Assembly: GCA_020629135.1 (NCBI GenBank) | Contig: JAHDDX010000007.1 | Location: forward strand, 1-63,152 | Source of the DNA: Hellea sp. | GTDB taxonomy: Bacteria; Pseudomonadota; Alphaproteobacteria; Caulobacterales; Maricaulaceae | DNA length: 63,152 nucleotides | Direction: 5' to 3' | Part shown: one piece after another, positions 46,620 to 56,505 of the stretch | How the letters are laid out: each line of letters begins with the position of its first letter | Numbering within the stretch: position 1 is the first letter of the stretch | Notes under the pieces: generated by a model | Database searches by the model: none | Seen by the model: the letters and a program-made list of their open reading frames with translations, nothing else | What the model was told of the DNA's origin: nothing | Position numbers and translations under genes: made by a program

Positions 46620-47039
46620 ATGAAGCGTCACGGACATTGCCTTTGCAAGAAAACCCGCTGGGCTTTTACTGGCGAGATCACATGGTCCTGTTATTGCCAT
46701 TGTGACGATTGCCGACGCAATTGCGCGGCACCCATAGTCGCATGGTTCGGCGTACCATTGAAAAACTTTGAATGGTTCGGCGACACGCCCAAAAGCTATG
46801 AAAGCTCGCCGGGAATATTTCGGCATTTTTGTGAAACCTGCGGCACGCAGATGGGGTTTGAAGCCGCCCATTATCCCGGCGGCATGCATTTATATGCCGC
46901 GACTTTTGAAGACCCGGAAAACTTTGAGCCTACATTTCATGTTAATTATCAAAGCAAGCTTCCCTGGCTTGAGCTTCATGACGAGTTAGAGAAATTTGAC
47001 GGCAGATTTTTAGACGGATCCGGCAGTCCGGAATACTAG
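46620..47039 (+). CDS. GFA family zinc protein
   Basis: A 139-residue protein of the GFA (glutathione-dependent formaldehyde-activating-like) fold. Zinc-binding cysteines are visible in GHCLCKK (about residues 6-12), CYCHCDDCRR (about 28-37) and HFCETCGTQMG (about 75-85). GFA proteins bind a zinc ion and some act in S-hydroxymethyl-glutathione chemistry, but most have unproven roles. It stands alone, divergent from the RnfD-like gene and convergent with the NTF2-like lipoprotein gene. A ribosome site is weak (CCGGAG 7 bases upstream). Confidence 0.88.
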   Translation: MKRHGHCLCKKTRWAFTGEITWSCYCHCDDCRRNCAAPIVAWFGVPLKNFEWFGDTPKSYESSPGIFRHFCETCGTQMGFEAAHYPGGMHLYAATFEDPENFEPTFHVNYQSKLPWLELHDELEKFDGRFLDGSGSPEY

Positions 47040-47075
47040 CCCTTAAACAAATCCGACTATCGGAAAAATGCGCGC

Positions 47076-47552
47076 CTAGGACCTGACAATATTGGTAACA
47101 TGCACCAATTTCCACTCACCGGTTCGTTTGGACCAGACTTGAGTGCCTGCCCCTGCAACCGATAGGACATCACCTGACACCAAGACGACTTCCCCTATAT
47201 AGGCATTGACCAGCACAGCATTATTTTCGTCTATGACGTCAATAGTAACTGGATCAAATTTGAGGTGATTATATTTTTGAATATATTCCAACTGTGGCTG
47301 ATAGGTTTGTTGAAACTCAGAATATGAATCTAAAATCGAACCATCTGCATTTAAGATCGTGAGGTCACTACGATCAAAAAACGAAAAATATCGTTCATGA
47401 TCCAGAGTTTGAGCCGCCTGGGACAGGCCTTCAAAGGCACGTTGAACTTCGCTCTCAACTTGGTGCCTTTGCTCAATACTCATGTCACGGTTCGAGACCT
47501 GGCAGGCACCGAACAAGACAAGAAAAACGATCCAGATTAAACCACGTCTCAT
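47076..47552 (-). CDS. NTF2/SnoaL-like lipoprotein
   Basis: 158 residues with a lipoprotein signal (FLVLFGAC) and an NTF2-like cone fold: a helical opening (QVESEVQRAFEGLSQAAQTLD), then alternating strands ending TQVWSKRTGEWKLVHVTNI. No catalytic residues can be named; NTF2-like domains bind small molecules or act as enzymes. It starts seven bases after thiG on the same strand and is probably co-transcribed with thiS-thiG, though a role in thiamine synthesis is not established. Confidence 0.78.
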   Translation of the reverse strand: MRRGLIWIVFLVLFGACQVSNRDMSIEQRHQVESEVQRAFEGLSQAAQTLDHERYFSFFDRSDLTILNADGSILDSYSEFQQTYQPQLEYIQKYNHLKFDPVTIDVIDENNAVLVNAYIGEVVLVSGDVLSVAGAGTQVWSKRTGEWKLVHVTNIVRS

Positions 47553-47559
47553 AGGGAGA

Positions 47560-48333
47560 CTAAATCAATCCGGCGAGCGGAGAGCTCGGATCAGCATATT
47601 TCTTACGCGGCATCCGTCCGGCCAGATAGGCTTCGCGCCCGGCAATAACGGCGTGTTTCATGGCAACCGCCATCTGGATCGGGTCTTTGGCTTCGGCAAT
47701 GGCGGTATTCATCAAGACACCGTCACAACCAAGCTCCATGGCCACAGTTGCATCAGACGCCGTCCCGACCCCGGCGTCCACAATGACAGGCACAGAGGAT
47801 TGCTCAACGATCAAACGGATATTGACCGGGTTTTGAATGCCGAGGCCTGAGCCAATTGGCGCGCCCAGGGGCATAATCGCCGCACAGCCCAGCTCTTCAA
47901 GCTTGCGAGCAAAAACCGGGTCATCGGAACAATAGACCATAACATCAAATCCATCCTCGATCAGCAGTTTCGCCGCCCGCATGGTCTCTTCCATATCCGG
48001 GTACAAATGTTTCGGGTCTGACAGAACTTCGAGCTTCACCAGATCCCAGCCCCCCGCCTCGCGCGCCAATCGTAAGGTTCGCACCGCATCTTCGCCGGTG
48101 AAACACCCGGCCGTATTGGGCAGATAGGTGACTTTCTCGGGATCAATGAAATCGACCAGCATTGGCTCTTTGGGATTAGAGATATTGACCCGGCGCACGG
48201 CAACCGTAACCATATCGGCACCTGACGCTGTCAACGCGTCCGCATTTTCCTGATAGGATTTGTACTTCCCGGTTCCGATGATCAGGCGCGAGCCGAATTC
48301 ACGTCCCGCAACAACCAGTTTGTCCTGAGCCAT
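47560..48333 (-). CDS. thiG: Thiazole synthase
   Basis: ThiG forms the thiazole ring of thiamine from 1-deoxyxylulose 5-phosphate, a glycine or tyrosine-derived imine and ThiS thiocarboxylate. The 257-residue TIM barrel has [14 protein letters not shown] at the N-terminus, the phosphate loop [20 protein letters not shown] and the [14 protein letters not shown] segment. The overlap of its ATG with the thiS stop (TAATG) couples synthesis of the two partners. thiF, thiO/thiH and thiC are not nearby. Confidence 0.96.
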   Translation of the reverse strand: MAQDKLVVAGREFGSRLIIGTGKYKSYQENADALTASGADMVTVAVRRVNISNPKEPMLVDFIDPEKVTYLPNTAGCFTGEDAVRTLRLAREAGGWDLVKLEVLSDPKHLYPDMEETMRAAKLLIEDGFDVMVYCSDDPVFARKLEELGCAAIMPLGAPIGSGLGIQNPVNIRLIVEQSSVPVIVDAGVGTASDATVAMELGCDGVLMNTAIAEAKDPIQMAVAMKHAVIAGREAYLAGRMPRKKYADPSSPLAGLI

Positions 48334-48536
48334 TATCCGCCCCCAATAAAATGTATAATTTCGAGCCGGTCACCGTCTTCGAGCGTGACCTCATCAAAGG
48401 TCGATTTCGGCACAACTTCGCGGTTGCGTTCAATCGCGATTTTCTTCCCCGGTAAATCAAGATGCTTGATCAAGCCCGCCACGGTCAATCCGTCGGGCAG
48501 ATCGAAATAATCCTCACCATTTATGACCAGATTCAC
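48333..48536 (-). CDS. thiS: Sulfur carrier protein ThiS
   Basis: The 67-residue ubiquitin-like protein ends in IGGG, whose terminal glycine is adenylated and loaded with sulfur for thiazole formation. The fold signature [16 protein letters not shown] and [13 protein letters not shown] is clear. It is the first gene of thiS-thiG-(NTF2-like). The 232 bases upstream, shared with accB, were scanned by eye for the TPP riboswitch core (CUGAGA and ACCUGA segments) and none was recognised. Confidence 0.94.
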   Translation of the reverse strand: MNLVINGEDYFDLPDGLTVAGLIKHLDLPGKKIAIERNREVVPKSTFDEVTLEDGDRLEIIHFIGGG

Positions 48537-48768
48537 GCGGGGCTCCGATTAAAGTTAGCACTTGTCCCGTTTACGCGGCACGGCTAGCATATGGGCAGGG
48601 GAAAACAAGATGTCAAAGCGGCTTTTCGCATATCCCCATTAAAAAAACTGGACTTTTTTGGCCCTATTGGGCATGTGTCCGCGCAAATAAAAATCAGGAG
48701 TGGATGGCCCGGCTTGAAAACAAGTCCCATCATAAAATCGACCAATTAACAGAAAGAGACGCAAAACC

Positions 48769-49269
48769 ATGGCGGCAAAGAAACCGACATCACGTCAATC
48801 TTCAGAAACAAAAATCATCAAAGAACTGGCCGAGATTCTCAACGAAACGGACCTGTCAGAAATCGAAATGAAAAAGGGCGACCTGAAAATCCGGGTCTCG
48901 AAACATAGCGGTCAAATCGTTCAGGCTATGGCACCTGCTGCGCCGATGGCAGCGGCTCCGGCGCCCGCCGCTGCACCTGCGGCCGCAGCCCCGGCATCCG
49001 CACCGGCTGAAACAACCGCAGATGCCGGCAATCATCCCGGCGCCGTTAAATCCCCCATGGTCGGCACGGCCTATGTCCGCCCAAGCCCGGACGCCGATGC
49101 ATTTGTCAATGAAGGCGACAGTGTCAAAGAAGGCGATACGGTCCTTCTGGTCGAAGCCATGAAAACCTTTAACCCGATCACGGCACCCCGGTCCGGCAAA
49201 CTTACCAAAATGCTGGTCGAGGACGCCTCCCCTGTTGAATTTGGCGAACCCCTGTTCATCATTGAATAG
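48769..49269 (+). CDS. accB: Acetyl-CoA carboxylase biotin carboxyl carrier protein
   Basis: A 166-residue AccB. The N-terminal 45 residues (IIKELAEILNETDLSEIEM) are the helper helix-strand region, residues about 50-85 are an Ala/Pro swivel, and the C-terminal domain carries the biotinylation motif LVEAMKTFN (lysine near residue 132). It shuttles carboxybiotin between AccC and the transferase during malonyl-CoA formation. It is followed by accC after 8 bases, the standard arrangement; aroQ, often upstream, is absent. Divergent from thiS. Confidence 0.96.
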   Translation: MAAKKPTSRQSSETKIIKELAEILNETDLSEIEMKKGDLKIRVSKHSGQIVQAMAPAAPMAAAPAPAAAPAAAAPASAPAETTADAGNHPGAVKSPMVGTAYVRPSPDADAFVNEGDSVKEGDTVLLVEAMKTFNPITAPRSGKLTKMLVEDASPVEFGEPLFIIE

Positions 49270-49277
49270 ATTGATTG

Positions 49278-50624
49278 ATGTTTAAAAAAGTTCTCATCGC
49301 GAACCGGGGCGAAATCGCCCTTCGCGTTCACCGGGCCTGTAAGGAAATGGGCATTTCAACGGTAGCCATTCATTCAGAGGCCGACCGCGACGCCATGCAT
49401 GTCCGTCTGGCCGATGAAAGTGTGTGTATCGGGCCAAATTCGGCGACTGATAGCTATCTCAATATTCCGGCGATTATTTCGGCCTGTGAAGTGACAGATG
49501 CGGATGCCGTCCATCCTGGCTATGGCTTTTTGTCAGAGAATGCCAAATTCGCGGAAATCGTGGAAGCCCATGATATGGCCTTTATCGGCCCGACCGCCGA
49601 CCATATTCGGATCATGGGAGACAAAATCACGGCGAAGCAAACGGTCGCGGATGCCGGTATACCCGTAGTGCCGGGATCAGATGGCGGCGTTGAAACCCTC
49701 GAAGAAGCGCGCAAGGTTGCGCAAAAAGTCGGCTTCCCTTTGCTCGTCAAAGCGGCCGCTGGCGGTGGTGGGCGCGGCATGCGTCTGGCCGAAAGCGCAG
49801 ACAAGCTCGACGAGGCCGTAATGGCGGCCCAGCAAGAAGCCCTCGCAGCCTTTGGCAATGATGCGGTTTATCTAGAGCGCTACCTCACCGGACCGCGCCA
49901 TATTGAAATCCAGGTCATTGCTGACACTCATGGCAATGTCGTCCATTTGGGTGAACGAGACTGCTCATTGCAGCGTCGAAATCAAAAAGTCCTGGAAGAA
50001 GCGCCGTCGCCAACACTGACTGCAAAACAACGCGATAAGATCGGCATGATTGTAGCCAAGGCCATTAAGAAAATCGGCTATCGCGGCGCAGGCACAATTG
50101 AATTTTTATATGAAGACGGCGAGTTCTTCTTCATCGAAATGAATACCCGCCTGCAAGTCGAGCATCCGGTGACCGAAGAGATCACAGGAATTGATCTGGT
50201 TCGTGAACAGATCCGGATTGCCTATGGTGAGAAGCTCAGCTTCAAACAAAAAGACATCGAATTTCGAGGCCATGCGATTGAATGCCGGATTAATGCTGAA
50301 AACCCGAAAACCTTCGCCCCATCTCCCGGCACAGTGGTTGATTTTCACGCGCCTGGCGGCATGAATACACGGCTCGATAGCGGGCTTTATGCAGGATATA
50401 AAATACCGCCCTATTATGACAGCCTGATCGGCAAGCTGATCGTCCATGGTAAAACGCGAGAAGGCGCCCTGTTACGCCTTCGTCGAGCATTGGGCGAAAT
50501 GGTTATCACAGGTGTTCAGACGACCATCCCTTTGTTTGAAGAATTGCTCGAAGATCCGGACTTTCAAAAAGGGGATTACGATATTCACTGGCTTGAAAAC
50601 TGGCTCAAGGCGCAGGAATTTTAA
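49278..50624 (+). CDS. accC: Biotin carboxylase subunit of acetyl-CoA carboxylase
   Basis: AccC uses ATP and bicarbonate to carboxylate the biotin on AccB. The 448-residue ATP-grasp enzyme begins FKKVLIANRGEIALRVHRAC, has the glycine-rich loop AAAGGGGRGMRLA (about 164), the ERDCSLQRRNQKV block and MNTRLQVEHPVTE. The ATG at 49278 is chosen; a TTG one codon upstream is also possible. Length and motifs are complete. Confidence 0.97.
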   Translation: MFKKVLIANRGEIALRVHRACKEMGISTVAIHSEADRDAMHVRLADESVCIGPNSATDSYLNIPAIISACEVTDADAVHPGYGFLSENAKFAEIVEAHDMAFIGPTADHIRIMGDKITAKQTVADAGIPVVPGSDGGVETLEEARKVAQKVGFPLLVKAAAGGGGRGMRLAESADKLDEAVMAAQQEALAAFGNDAVYLERYLTGPRHIEIQVIADTHGNVVHLGERDCSLQRRNQKVLEEAPSPTLTAKQRDKIGMIVAKAIKKIGYRGAGTIEFLYEDGEFFFIEMNTRLQVEHPVTEEITGIDLVREQIRIAYGEKLSFKQKDIEFRGHAIECRINAENPKTFAPSPGTVVDFHAPGGMNTRLDSGLYAGYKIPPYYDSLIGKLIVHGKTREGALLRLRRALGEMVITGVQTTIPLFEELLEDPDFQKGDYDIHWLENWLKAQEF

Positions 50625-50657
50625 ATTTTGATTTCGGGTAGGGAAATTCGTCTCTGA

Positions 50658-51314
50658 ATGTGCCACAAACAGAGTATGAGTTTTAATAGAAAACCCGGGC
50701 GCCCCAAGCATAATGATGTATTGACCCCTGCCGAATGGCGAACTGTCGAAGCCGTTCGGCACGGATTGACAAATCCCGAGATTGCGCGCGCTCACAAAAT
50801 CACCCTGGACGCGGTCAAATATCATGTCGCAAATGCACTCTCAAAGCTCGACTTCAAATCCCGTAAAGACTTGCAAAAATGGAAAGGAGTCGATCAGGAA
50901 ACCAGCCTGTATAGAAAGGAACCAGCAATGGACCCATCCATTACACTCGAAAAGATTGGGCAAATTGCTCGAAATGTCTCGGATATTGACGCTGCAACGA
51001 CCTGGTACCGAGATGTGCTTGGGCTATCTCATCTTTATAGCTTTGGTAACTTGTCATTCTTTGATTGTCTTGGAACACGGCTATTCCTTAGTCAGGGCGA
51101 CGGTAAGCCAGAACATAATTCGATTATTTATTTTAAAGTGGACGATATCAGAGAAGCCCATAATACCTTATCTGAAAAAGGGATTTCATTCCCCCATGCC
51201 CCACACAAAATTCATGTTCACGAAGACGGAACCGAAGAATGGATGGCATTTATGGAAGATCCGGATGGGCAACCGATTGGTCTTATGGGAAATTATTCCT
51301 CACAAAACCTTTGA
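50658..51314 (+). CDS. LuxR-type DNA-binding domain fused to a VOC/glyoxalase domain
   Basis: A 218-residue fusion. Residues about 18-75 form a GerE/LuxR helix-turn-helix (LTPAEWRTVEAVRHGLTNPEIAR then VKYHVANALSKLDFKSRKDL), and residues about 98-212 form one vicinal-oxygen-chelate module (IGQIARNVSDIDAATTWYRD to PDGQPIGLMGNY). The usual first metal histidine is Arg or Gln here and the last-strand glutamate is Gly (PIGLM), so it may bind a ligand without metal catalysis. It may therefore be a one-component sensor-regulator. The ATG at 50676 is an equally good start. It overlaps the end of convergent pcm by 15 bases. Confidence 0.82.
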   Translation: MCHKQSMSFNRKPGRPKHNDVLTPAEWRTVEAVRHGLTNPEIARAHKITLDAVKYHVANALSKLDFKSRKDLQKWKGVDQETSLYRKEPAMDPSITLEKIGQIARNVSDIDAATTWYRDVLGLSHLYSFGNLSFFDCLGTRLFLSQGDGKPEHNSIIYFKVDDIREAHNTLSEKGISFPHAPHKIHVHEDGTEEWMAFMEDPDGQPIGLMGNYSSQNL

Positions 51315-51929
51315 CTTTCCGGTTTCAACTGGCGGAAGAGACAATGGAATAATGGTCTGGGTCTCCAGGCCATTTGGTGTTTTGTCGATCACCTGAAATT
51401 GGTCTTTGATGACGGCGACCAGTTTACCGCCCTCTGCCAGTTGATCCAACAGAGATTTCGGCGTGGATTTCAAGCCGCAAGTGACAATAATCCGGTCAAA
51501 AGGCGCCTGCCCTTTCCAACCATAGCGACCATCGCCATGGCGCAAGACCAGATTATGAACATCGACCTGTTTAAATCGCTTTTCTGCGGCGCTGATCAAC
51601 TGATGATAGCGTTCAATCGAATAAACCCGTGTGGTCATGCGCGACAATAGAGCGGCGTGATAACCGCTCCCCGTTCCAATTTCCAAGAGCTTATGCTCAG
51701 GCTTTAACTCTAACGCCTGGGTCATCATGGCGATCGTCATAGGCTCGGACAAGGTCTGCCCACAAGCAATGGGCAAGGCCAGTTCATCATAGGCCTGATC
51801 GTGAAACTTGGGGGGCAGAAAGGCCCGGCGCGGTACCGTTTCCATTGCCCTTAAAACGCCGGTATCAAAAATGCCTCGACCGCGCAGACGCATGATCATA
51901 TCCATACGTTCGGGATCAATCAGGCTCAT
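51300..51929 (-). CDS. pcm: Protein-L-isoaspartate O-methyltransferase
   Basis: Pcm methylates isoaspartyl residues of damaged proteins using S-adenosylmethionine so they can revert to aspartate. The 209-residue protein has the SAM-binding LLEIGTGSGYHAALLSRM (about residues 80-97) and ALPIACGQTLSEPMTIAMM (about 52-70), both diagnostic. Its start overlaps the surE stop by four bases. The serS-surE-pcm run is a conserved alphaproteobacterial operon; the M23 peptidase gene that often follows is replaced here by the convergent LuxR-VOC gene. Confidence 0.95.
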   Translation of the reverse strand: MSLIDPERMDMIMRLRGRGIFDTGVLRAMETVPRRAFLPPKFHDQAYDELALPIACGQTLSEPMTIAMMTQALELKPEHKLLEIGTGSGYHAALLSRMTTRVYSIERYHQLISAAEKRFKQVDVHNLVLRHGDGRYGWKGQAPFDRIIVTCGLKSTPKSLLDQLAEGGKLVAVIKDQFQVIDKTPNGLETQTIIPLSLPPVETGKSKVL

Positions 51930-52690
51930 CGATCAAACCGCTCCTGCAAGGCCGACAAAGTGTCAAAATGTGTCAGATCCGTATGCAAAGGCGTGACGGA
52001 AATATAGCCGTCATAAATCGCGCGCAGATCAGTTCCGTGAGGTGGATTGGATTTGCGTGCCCCATAGGTCAGCCAAAAATAGTCGCCGCCGCGCGGGTGC
52101 TGGCGTTTATCTATTCCGCTCATCTGGAAATCTCGGTGGCCCTGGCGGGTGATCTGCATGCCCTTGACCGCCTCTGGCGCCGTGTCGGGAAAGTTGACAG
52201 ACAGGACCACATTTTTGGGCCAGCCCGCATCGATCAGGTCTCGGATCAGTCCCGGCCCGTGATGTTCGGCGGTTTCCCATGGCAGGCTGGTTGCCCCCTG
52301 AAATCCCCGTGCCAGCGAGAGCGCAATTGACGGAATGCCCATTTGCATGCCTTGCAAAGCGCCTGCAATCGTGCCGGAAAAAGTCACATCTTCGGCCAGA
52401 TTCTGGCCACGATTTACACCCGACAGGATCAGATCTGGCGGATTGTCTTTGAGGATTTCTTTGAGCGCGATGATCACGCTATCGGTCGGCGTTCCCGTCA
52501 CGGAAAACACCTGACTTTCATGTTTTCGGATACGGATTGGATCATGAAGTGACACGCCGCGCGAGGCCGCCGATTGTTCCGTATCGGGAGCCACGACCCA
52601 GACATCGTCGGATAGCTTCGCTGCAATATTTCGAAGAACCTTTAAACCCTGCGCCCGGACACCGTCATCATTCGTGAGTAAAATTCTCAC
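51926..52690 (-). CDS. surE: 5'/3'-nucleotidase SurE
   Basis: SurE is a metal-dependent nucleoside monophosphatase/polyphosphatase linked to stationary-phase survival. The 254-residue protein begins [15 protein letters not shown], with the metal-binding aspartates, and has [21 protein letters not shown] (conserved SGVNRGQNL), including the Ser/Asn ligands, near residue 90. It overlaps serS and pcm by four bases each, implying coupled translation through the operon. Confidence 0.96.
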   Translation of the reverse strand: MRILLTNDDGVRAQGLKVLRNIAAKLSDDVWVVAPDTEQSAASRGVSLHDPIRIRKHESQVFSVTGTPTDSVIIALKEILKDNPPDLILSGVNRGQNLAEDVTFSGTIAGALQGMQMGIPSIALSLARGFQGATSLPWETAEHHGPGLIRDLIDAGWPKNVVLSVNFPDTAPEAVKGMQITRQGHRDFQMSGIDKRQHPRGGDYFWLTYGARKSNPPHGTDLRAIYDGYISVTPLHTDLTHFDTLSALQERFDR

Positions 52691-53958
52691 CCGATCACCT
52701 CGACCCCGCCCATATAAGGCACCAAAGCCTTGGGCACAGTAATGGTTCCGTCTTCATTCTGGTAATTTTCGAGCACGGCGACAAGCGTTCGACCCACGGC
52801 GAGACCGGACCCGTTCAGCGTATGCACGAAACGATTATCTTTCTCGGCATGTTTATATCGCGCATTCATGCGGCGCGCCTGAAAGTCCCCGCAATTCGAG
52901 CAAGACGAAATCTCACGATAGGTATCCTGGCTTGGCAACCAGACCTCAATGTCAAAGGTCCGGCGCGCGCCGAAGCCCAGATCACCCGTGCATAGTTCTA
53001 CCACGCGGTAAGGCAGCTCAAGACGTTTCAAGACCTCTTCGGCACAGCCCAGCATGCGCTTATGCTCGGCTTCGCTGTCCTCAGGTTTTGTGATCGACAC
53101 CAGCTCGACCTTGTTAAATTGGTGCTGGCGGATCATGCCCTTGGTATCTTTACCGGCTGCGCCCGCTTCTGAACGGAAACACGGCGTATGGGCCGTGTAA
53201 CGGCGCGGCAGAGTTTCAGGATCAACAATGCTTTCGCGCACAATATTGGTCAATGAAACCTCAGCCGTTGGAATAAGGTAATGCCCGACATCGGTCCGGT
53301 ACAAATCTTCGGCGAATTTCGGGAGCTGCCCTGTACCGTAAAGGGCCTTGTCCCACACCAGAAACGGCGGGGTCGCTTCGGTATAGCCATGCTCATCGCT
53401 TTGCAGGTCGAGCATAAAGGCGGCGAGTGCCCGGTCGAGACGAGACAATAGTCCGGACAAAACCACAAAACGGCTCCCGCTCATTTTCGCGGCAGTTTCA
53501 AAATCCATCATGCCCAGCGCCGCACCCAATTCGTCGTGTGACTTCGGTGCGTAGTTGAACTCGCGCGGCGTGCCCCATTTATGGGTTTCAACATTCGCGT
53601 CTTCGTCTTCACCGTCCGGCACATCAGCAAATGGCAGGTTCGGTAAGGTCGCCAACAGATCCTGCAAAATCGCTTTTTCGCTGTCGACCTGAGCGCCCAT
53701 AGCGGCAATCACATTTTTAGCCCCGGCGACTTCGGTCTTTAAGCGCTCGGCTTCGTCCTTGTCGCCCTTGGCCATGGCCTGGCCGATCAATTTTGAAGAT
53801 TTATTGCGGGCCGCTTCGGCCTCTTGCACGACCTGCATGGCCTTGCGGATCAGCTTATCCTGATCGATGATTTTCTGAGCCATAGGCTCCAGACCGCGCT
53901 TGGCCCAAAGCTGATCAAACTGCTCAGGATTTTCGCGGATGGCTTTAATGTCGTGCAT
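52687..53958 (-). CDS. serS: Seryl-tRNA synthetase
   Basis: A 423-residue class II synthetase. The N-terminal coiled coil (about residues 30-100) contacts the long arm of tRNA-Ser; motif 2 is [18 protein letters not shown] and motif 3 is [19 protein letters not shown]. Length is typical. It is the first gene of serS-surE-pcm. The ATG at 53958 follows 79 bases after the DUF4375-like gene stop. Confidence 0.97.
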   Translation of the reverse strand: MHDIKAIRENPEQFDQLWAKRGLEPMAQKIIDQDKLIRKAMQVVQEAEAARNKSSKLIGQAMAKGDKDEAERLKTEVAGAKNVIAAMGAQVDSEKAILQDLLATLPNLPFADVPDGEDEDANVETHKWGTPREFNYAPKSHDELGAALGMMDFETAAKMSGSRFVVLSGLLSRLDRALAAFMLDLQSDEHGYTEATPPFLVWDKALYGTGQLPKFAEDLYRTDVGHYLIPTAEVSLTNIVRESIVDPETLPRRYTAHTPCFRSEAGAAGKDTKGMIRQHQFNKVELVSITKPEDSEAEHKRMLGCAEEVLKRLELPYRVVELCTGDLGFGARRTFDIEVWLPSQDTYREISSCSNCGDFQARRMNARYKHAEKDNRFVHTLNGSGLAVGRTLVAVLENYQNEDGTITVPKALVPYMGGVEVIG

Positions 53959-54037
53959 GATGTCACTCGTCTTGATTTGCGCCCGCTATAGCGAGGGATT
54001 TTGAACGGGTAAAGCGGGAAAGCGGTTCAACCGTCAT

Positions 54038-54493
54038 TCATGGGATTGGAAAGGCTTCCCATTGTTCATCCTGCATTTTTTTTGAAATATAATTATGCGC
54101 CATGTCATAAAAATTTTCTTCGAAATCTTCTTCCGAGTAACCATCTATCAGCAAAAACGAATTTTTGCCCTTCTTGGCTTCGTCAATGCTCTTTCTAAAT
54201 TGGGATTTCAGTTTTGAAGCCCCACTTAGACTCGCAATATCATCAAGTAATCTCAATTGTTCTTTAGTTCGATTTATAAACGCCTGATTTAAACCCCCAT
54301 TCAACAAATCGCATTTGAACATCCAAAGAATTTCAACGTGAGCAAACCAACCCGGCAACGTTGAAAGTCTTTTGCGTTCTGTATAAGCATTCAAAAATTG
54401 CATCGCTTCTTCAAGCAAGTCGTCAGAATGCAAAACTTTTTTGCCGAAGGGATAGGTTTCGGTTTTTGGTCGACGCCTAAAAAACCCAAACAC
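54038..54493 (-). CDS. DMP19/DUF4375-like hypothetical protein
   Basis: About 151 residues, starting at a GTG two bases after the thyA stop; a longer frame would overlap thyA by 77 bases. Residues about 47-75, WFAHVEILWMFKCDLLNGGLNQAF, have the NGG-hydrophobic-x-QxF pattern of DMP19/DUF4375 proteins, helical proteins of unknown role, one of which has been described as a DNA mimic in Neisseria. No enzyme motif is seen. The weak start and adjacency to thyA suggest translation coupled to thyA. The family call rests on one motif. Confidence 0.6.
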   Translation of the reverse strand: MFGFFRRRPKTETYPFGKKVLHSDDLLEEAMQFLNAYTERKRLSTLPGWFAHVEILWMFKCDLLNGGLNQAFINRTKEQLRLLDDIASLSGASKLKSQFRKSIDEAKKGKNSFLLIDGYSEEDFEENFYDMAHNYISKKMQDEQWEAFPIP

Positions 54494-54494
54494 T

Positions 54495-55298
54495 TTAGAC
54501 CGCGACCTTGCCCGCAATATGGGGATGGGCCTCATAGCCCTGAACTTTGATATCATCATAGGTGAAATCAAAAACGGACTTAATCTCCGGGTTTAGCCAA
54601 AGCTTCGGTAGGGATTTCGGTGCGCGGCTAAGCTGTTCCCTCACCTGTTCGAAATGGTTGGAATAAATATGCGCATCGCCAAATGTGTGGACAAAATCCC
54701 CGGGCTCCAACCCGCAAACCTGCGCCATCATTTCGGCCAATAAAGCATAAGACGCGATGTTAAACGGTACGCCAAGAAAAATATCCGCGCTGCGCTGATA
54801 AAGCTGACAGGACAAGCGCCCGTCCGCCACATGAAATTGGAACAGGCAGTGACAGGGCGGCAGAGCCATATCATCCACATCAGACGGGTTCCAGGCGGAG
54901 ACAATGTGTCGGCGTGAATATGGATTGGATTTGATTGCCTCGATTACGTTGGAAACCTGATCGATCACCCGGCCGTCCGGACTCTCCCAACGCCGCCATT
55001 GTTTTCCATAGACAGGGCCAAGATCACCATTTTCATCGGCCCACTCATCCCAGATACGGACTTTATTGTCTTTCAAATACCCAATATTTGTGTCCCCGGC
55101 GAGAAACCAGATCAGTTCATGGACTATGGATTTCAGGTGCAGCTTCTTGGTTGTGACCATGGGAAACCCGTCGCGCAGATCAAAGCGCATTTGATAACCA
55201 AACACGCCCCGCGTTCCGGTGCCGGTCCGGTCCATCCGGTCCACTCCGGTTTCCATCACATGTTCCAAAAGATCGAGATATTGCTGCATGCCGGACAT
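54495..55298 (-). CDS. thyA: Thymidylate synthase
   Basis: ThyA methylates dUMP to dTMP with methylene-tetrahydrofolate. The 267-residue length is close to that of E. coli. The catalytic cysteine is in [12 protein letters not shown] (about residue 148), followed by [20 protein letters not shown]. No folA (dihydrofolate reductase) follows, although it often does; the DUF4375-like gene takes that place. The gene is divergent from plsC. Confidence 0.97.
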   Translation of the reverse strand: MSGMQQYLDLLEHVMETGVDRMDRTGTGTRGVFGYQMRFDLRDGFPMVTTKKLHLKSIVHELIWFLAGDTNIGYLKDNKVRIWDEWADENGDLGPVYGKQWRRWESPDGRVIDQVSNVIEAIKSNPYSRRHIVSAWNPSDVDDMALPPCHCLFQFHVADGRLSCQLYQRSADIFLGVPFNIASYALLAEMMAQVCGLEPGDFVHTFGDAHIYSNHFEQVREQLSRAPKSLPKLWLNPEIKSVFDFTYDDIKVQGYEAHPHIAGKVAV

Positions 55299-55407
55299 CT
55301 ATCCGATTCTGCGATCAATTGCCACTTGGAAGCATAAATCAAAATTGATATTGAGCCGCTCAAAAGAGTTGAGTGGGACAGTTTCCGTGAAATATGACAA
55401 TCCGCAT

Positions 55408-55980
55408 ATGAGCGAACATTCGCCGCGCATGGGGAATGCCCTGACTCGGGCCATCGGATCTATTGGTTTGAAACTCACAGGCTGGGAACTTGTGGGAAAA
55501 ATGCCTGATGTTCCGAAATTTGTGATTATCGGCGTTCCCCATACATCAAATTGGGACGCGATTTCGGCCTCACTGGCCATGCTGGCCAGCGGATTTAAAT
55601 ATACGTTTCTAATCAAGAAGGAATGGTTCTTCTGGCCAATGGGCCCATTTATTCGGGCGCTTGGCGGATATCCGGTTGATCGCAGTAGAGGCAAAAATGT
55701 TGTCGATCAGCTTGTGACCCTGTTTGAAGCGGAAGACAAAGTCTGTGTCGGATTTCCACCCGAAGGCACACGTTCCAAAGTCCCTCGCTATAAAACCGGA
55801 TATCTTCGCGCCGCCTATGCCGCCGACGTGCCTGTCTTTATTTGCGCCTTTGACGGGCCCAAGAAAAAGGTGGTTCTCGACCGCCTGTTTCCTTTAACGG
55901 GTGATATCGACGCCGATAATGCCGCCATTAAAAAATATGTTGATGAGACTTGGATTGGCGTTCGTCCGGAACGGCAATAG
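55408..55980 (+). CDS. 1-acylglycerol-3-phosphate O-acyltransferase family protein (PlsC-like)
   Basis: A 190-residue acyltransferase with the HX4D motif as HTSNWD (about residue 45) and the glycerol-phosphate binding motif FPPEGTRSKV (about 128). Its short length and GVPHTSNWDAI resemble soluble PlsC paralogues rather than the main essential PlsC, so it may acylate another lipid. No ribosome site precedes the ATG at 55408; a GTG at 55387 is an alternative. It is followed by a clear terminator. Confidence 0.85.
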   Translation: MSEHSPRMGNALTRAIGSIGLKLTGWELVGKMPDVPKFVIIGVPHTSNWDAISASLAMLASGFKYTFLIKKEWFFWPMGPFIRALGGYPVDRSRGKNVVDQLVTLFEAEDKVCVGFPPEGTRSKVPRYKTGYLRAAYAADVPVFICAFDGPKKKVVLDRLFPLTGDIDADNAAIKKYVDETWIGVRPERQ

Positions 55981-56074
55981 ATTTTTCAACGTGACGCGGC
56001 TCACAGAATGATTGCCATAATCTGCTATCCAAAGCTTGCTCATCAAATGCAAAGGGGCGCAGCCTGGTGAGATT

Positions 56075-56098
56075 GGGTCGCTTAGGCGACCCTTTTTT
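56075..56098 (+). terminator. Intrinsic terminator after the PlsC-like gene
   Basis: Arms GGGTCGC and GCGACCC (56075-56081 and 56086-56092) with a TTAG loop and six T (56093-56098). It lies 95 bases past the stop. Confidence 0.9.
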
Positions 56099-56169
56099 CG
56101 TGCCAAAAATCTTGAATATACGCCTGACTTTTCTTATATCCATTATTGATAAACGATAAGGAGAGAGGC

Positions 56170-56505
56170 ATGAACAGGTTTATCTATGAGGCGGAGCTTA
56201 TGGAAATGGCGGCCGCATTATCAGATAGCGAACGGGATCGGTTTATCAGTCTGGTTCAGGCGGAAACCCAAAATCCACTTGTCAATTTCGGTTGGAACAT
56301 GTGGCTCGGTTTTCTAGGAATTGACCGCTTTATTGTCGGTGATATTCTCGCAGGCTTCCTAAAACTGATCACCCTTGGCGGGTTTGGCATATGGGTCATC
56401 ATCGATTGTTTTTTGATAGGCAATCGGACACGGGTCAAAAATATGGAAAAAATCCACTATATTTACGACTCAATTGTCAAACGCAGCGCGTTTCGCGAAG
56501 ACTAA
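56170..56505 (+). CDS. TM2 domain membrane protein
   Basis: A 111-residue protein with a charged N-terminus (about residues 1-35) and two membrane helices at about 40-58 and 64-84 joined by GVDRFIVGD-like GIDRFIVGD, the core of the TM2 domain, then a short basic tail. TM2 proteins are small inner membrane proteins of poorly known role. AAGGAG precedes the ATG at 56170 by six bases, so this start is preferred over 56146. Its stop overlaps that of the convergent M14 gene. Confidence 0.86.
   Translation: MNRFIYEAELMEMAAALSDSERDRFISLVQAETQNPLVNFGWNMWLGFLGIDRFIVGDILAGFLKLITLGGFGIWVIIDCFLIGNRTRVKNMEKIHYIYDSIVKRSAFRED

Noticed and set aside
48537-48768. TPP riboswitch in front of thiS-thiG
   Set aside because: The conserved TPP-riboswitch core segments were not recognisable in this region on the minus strand.
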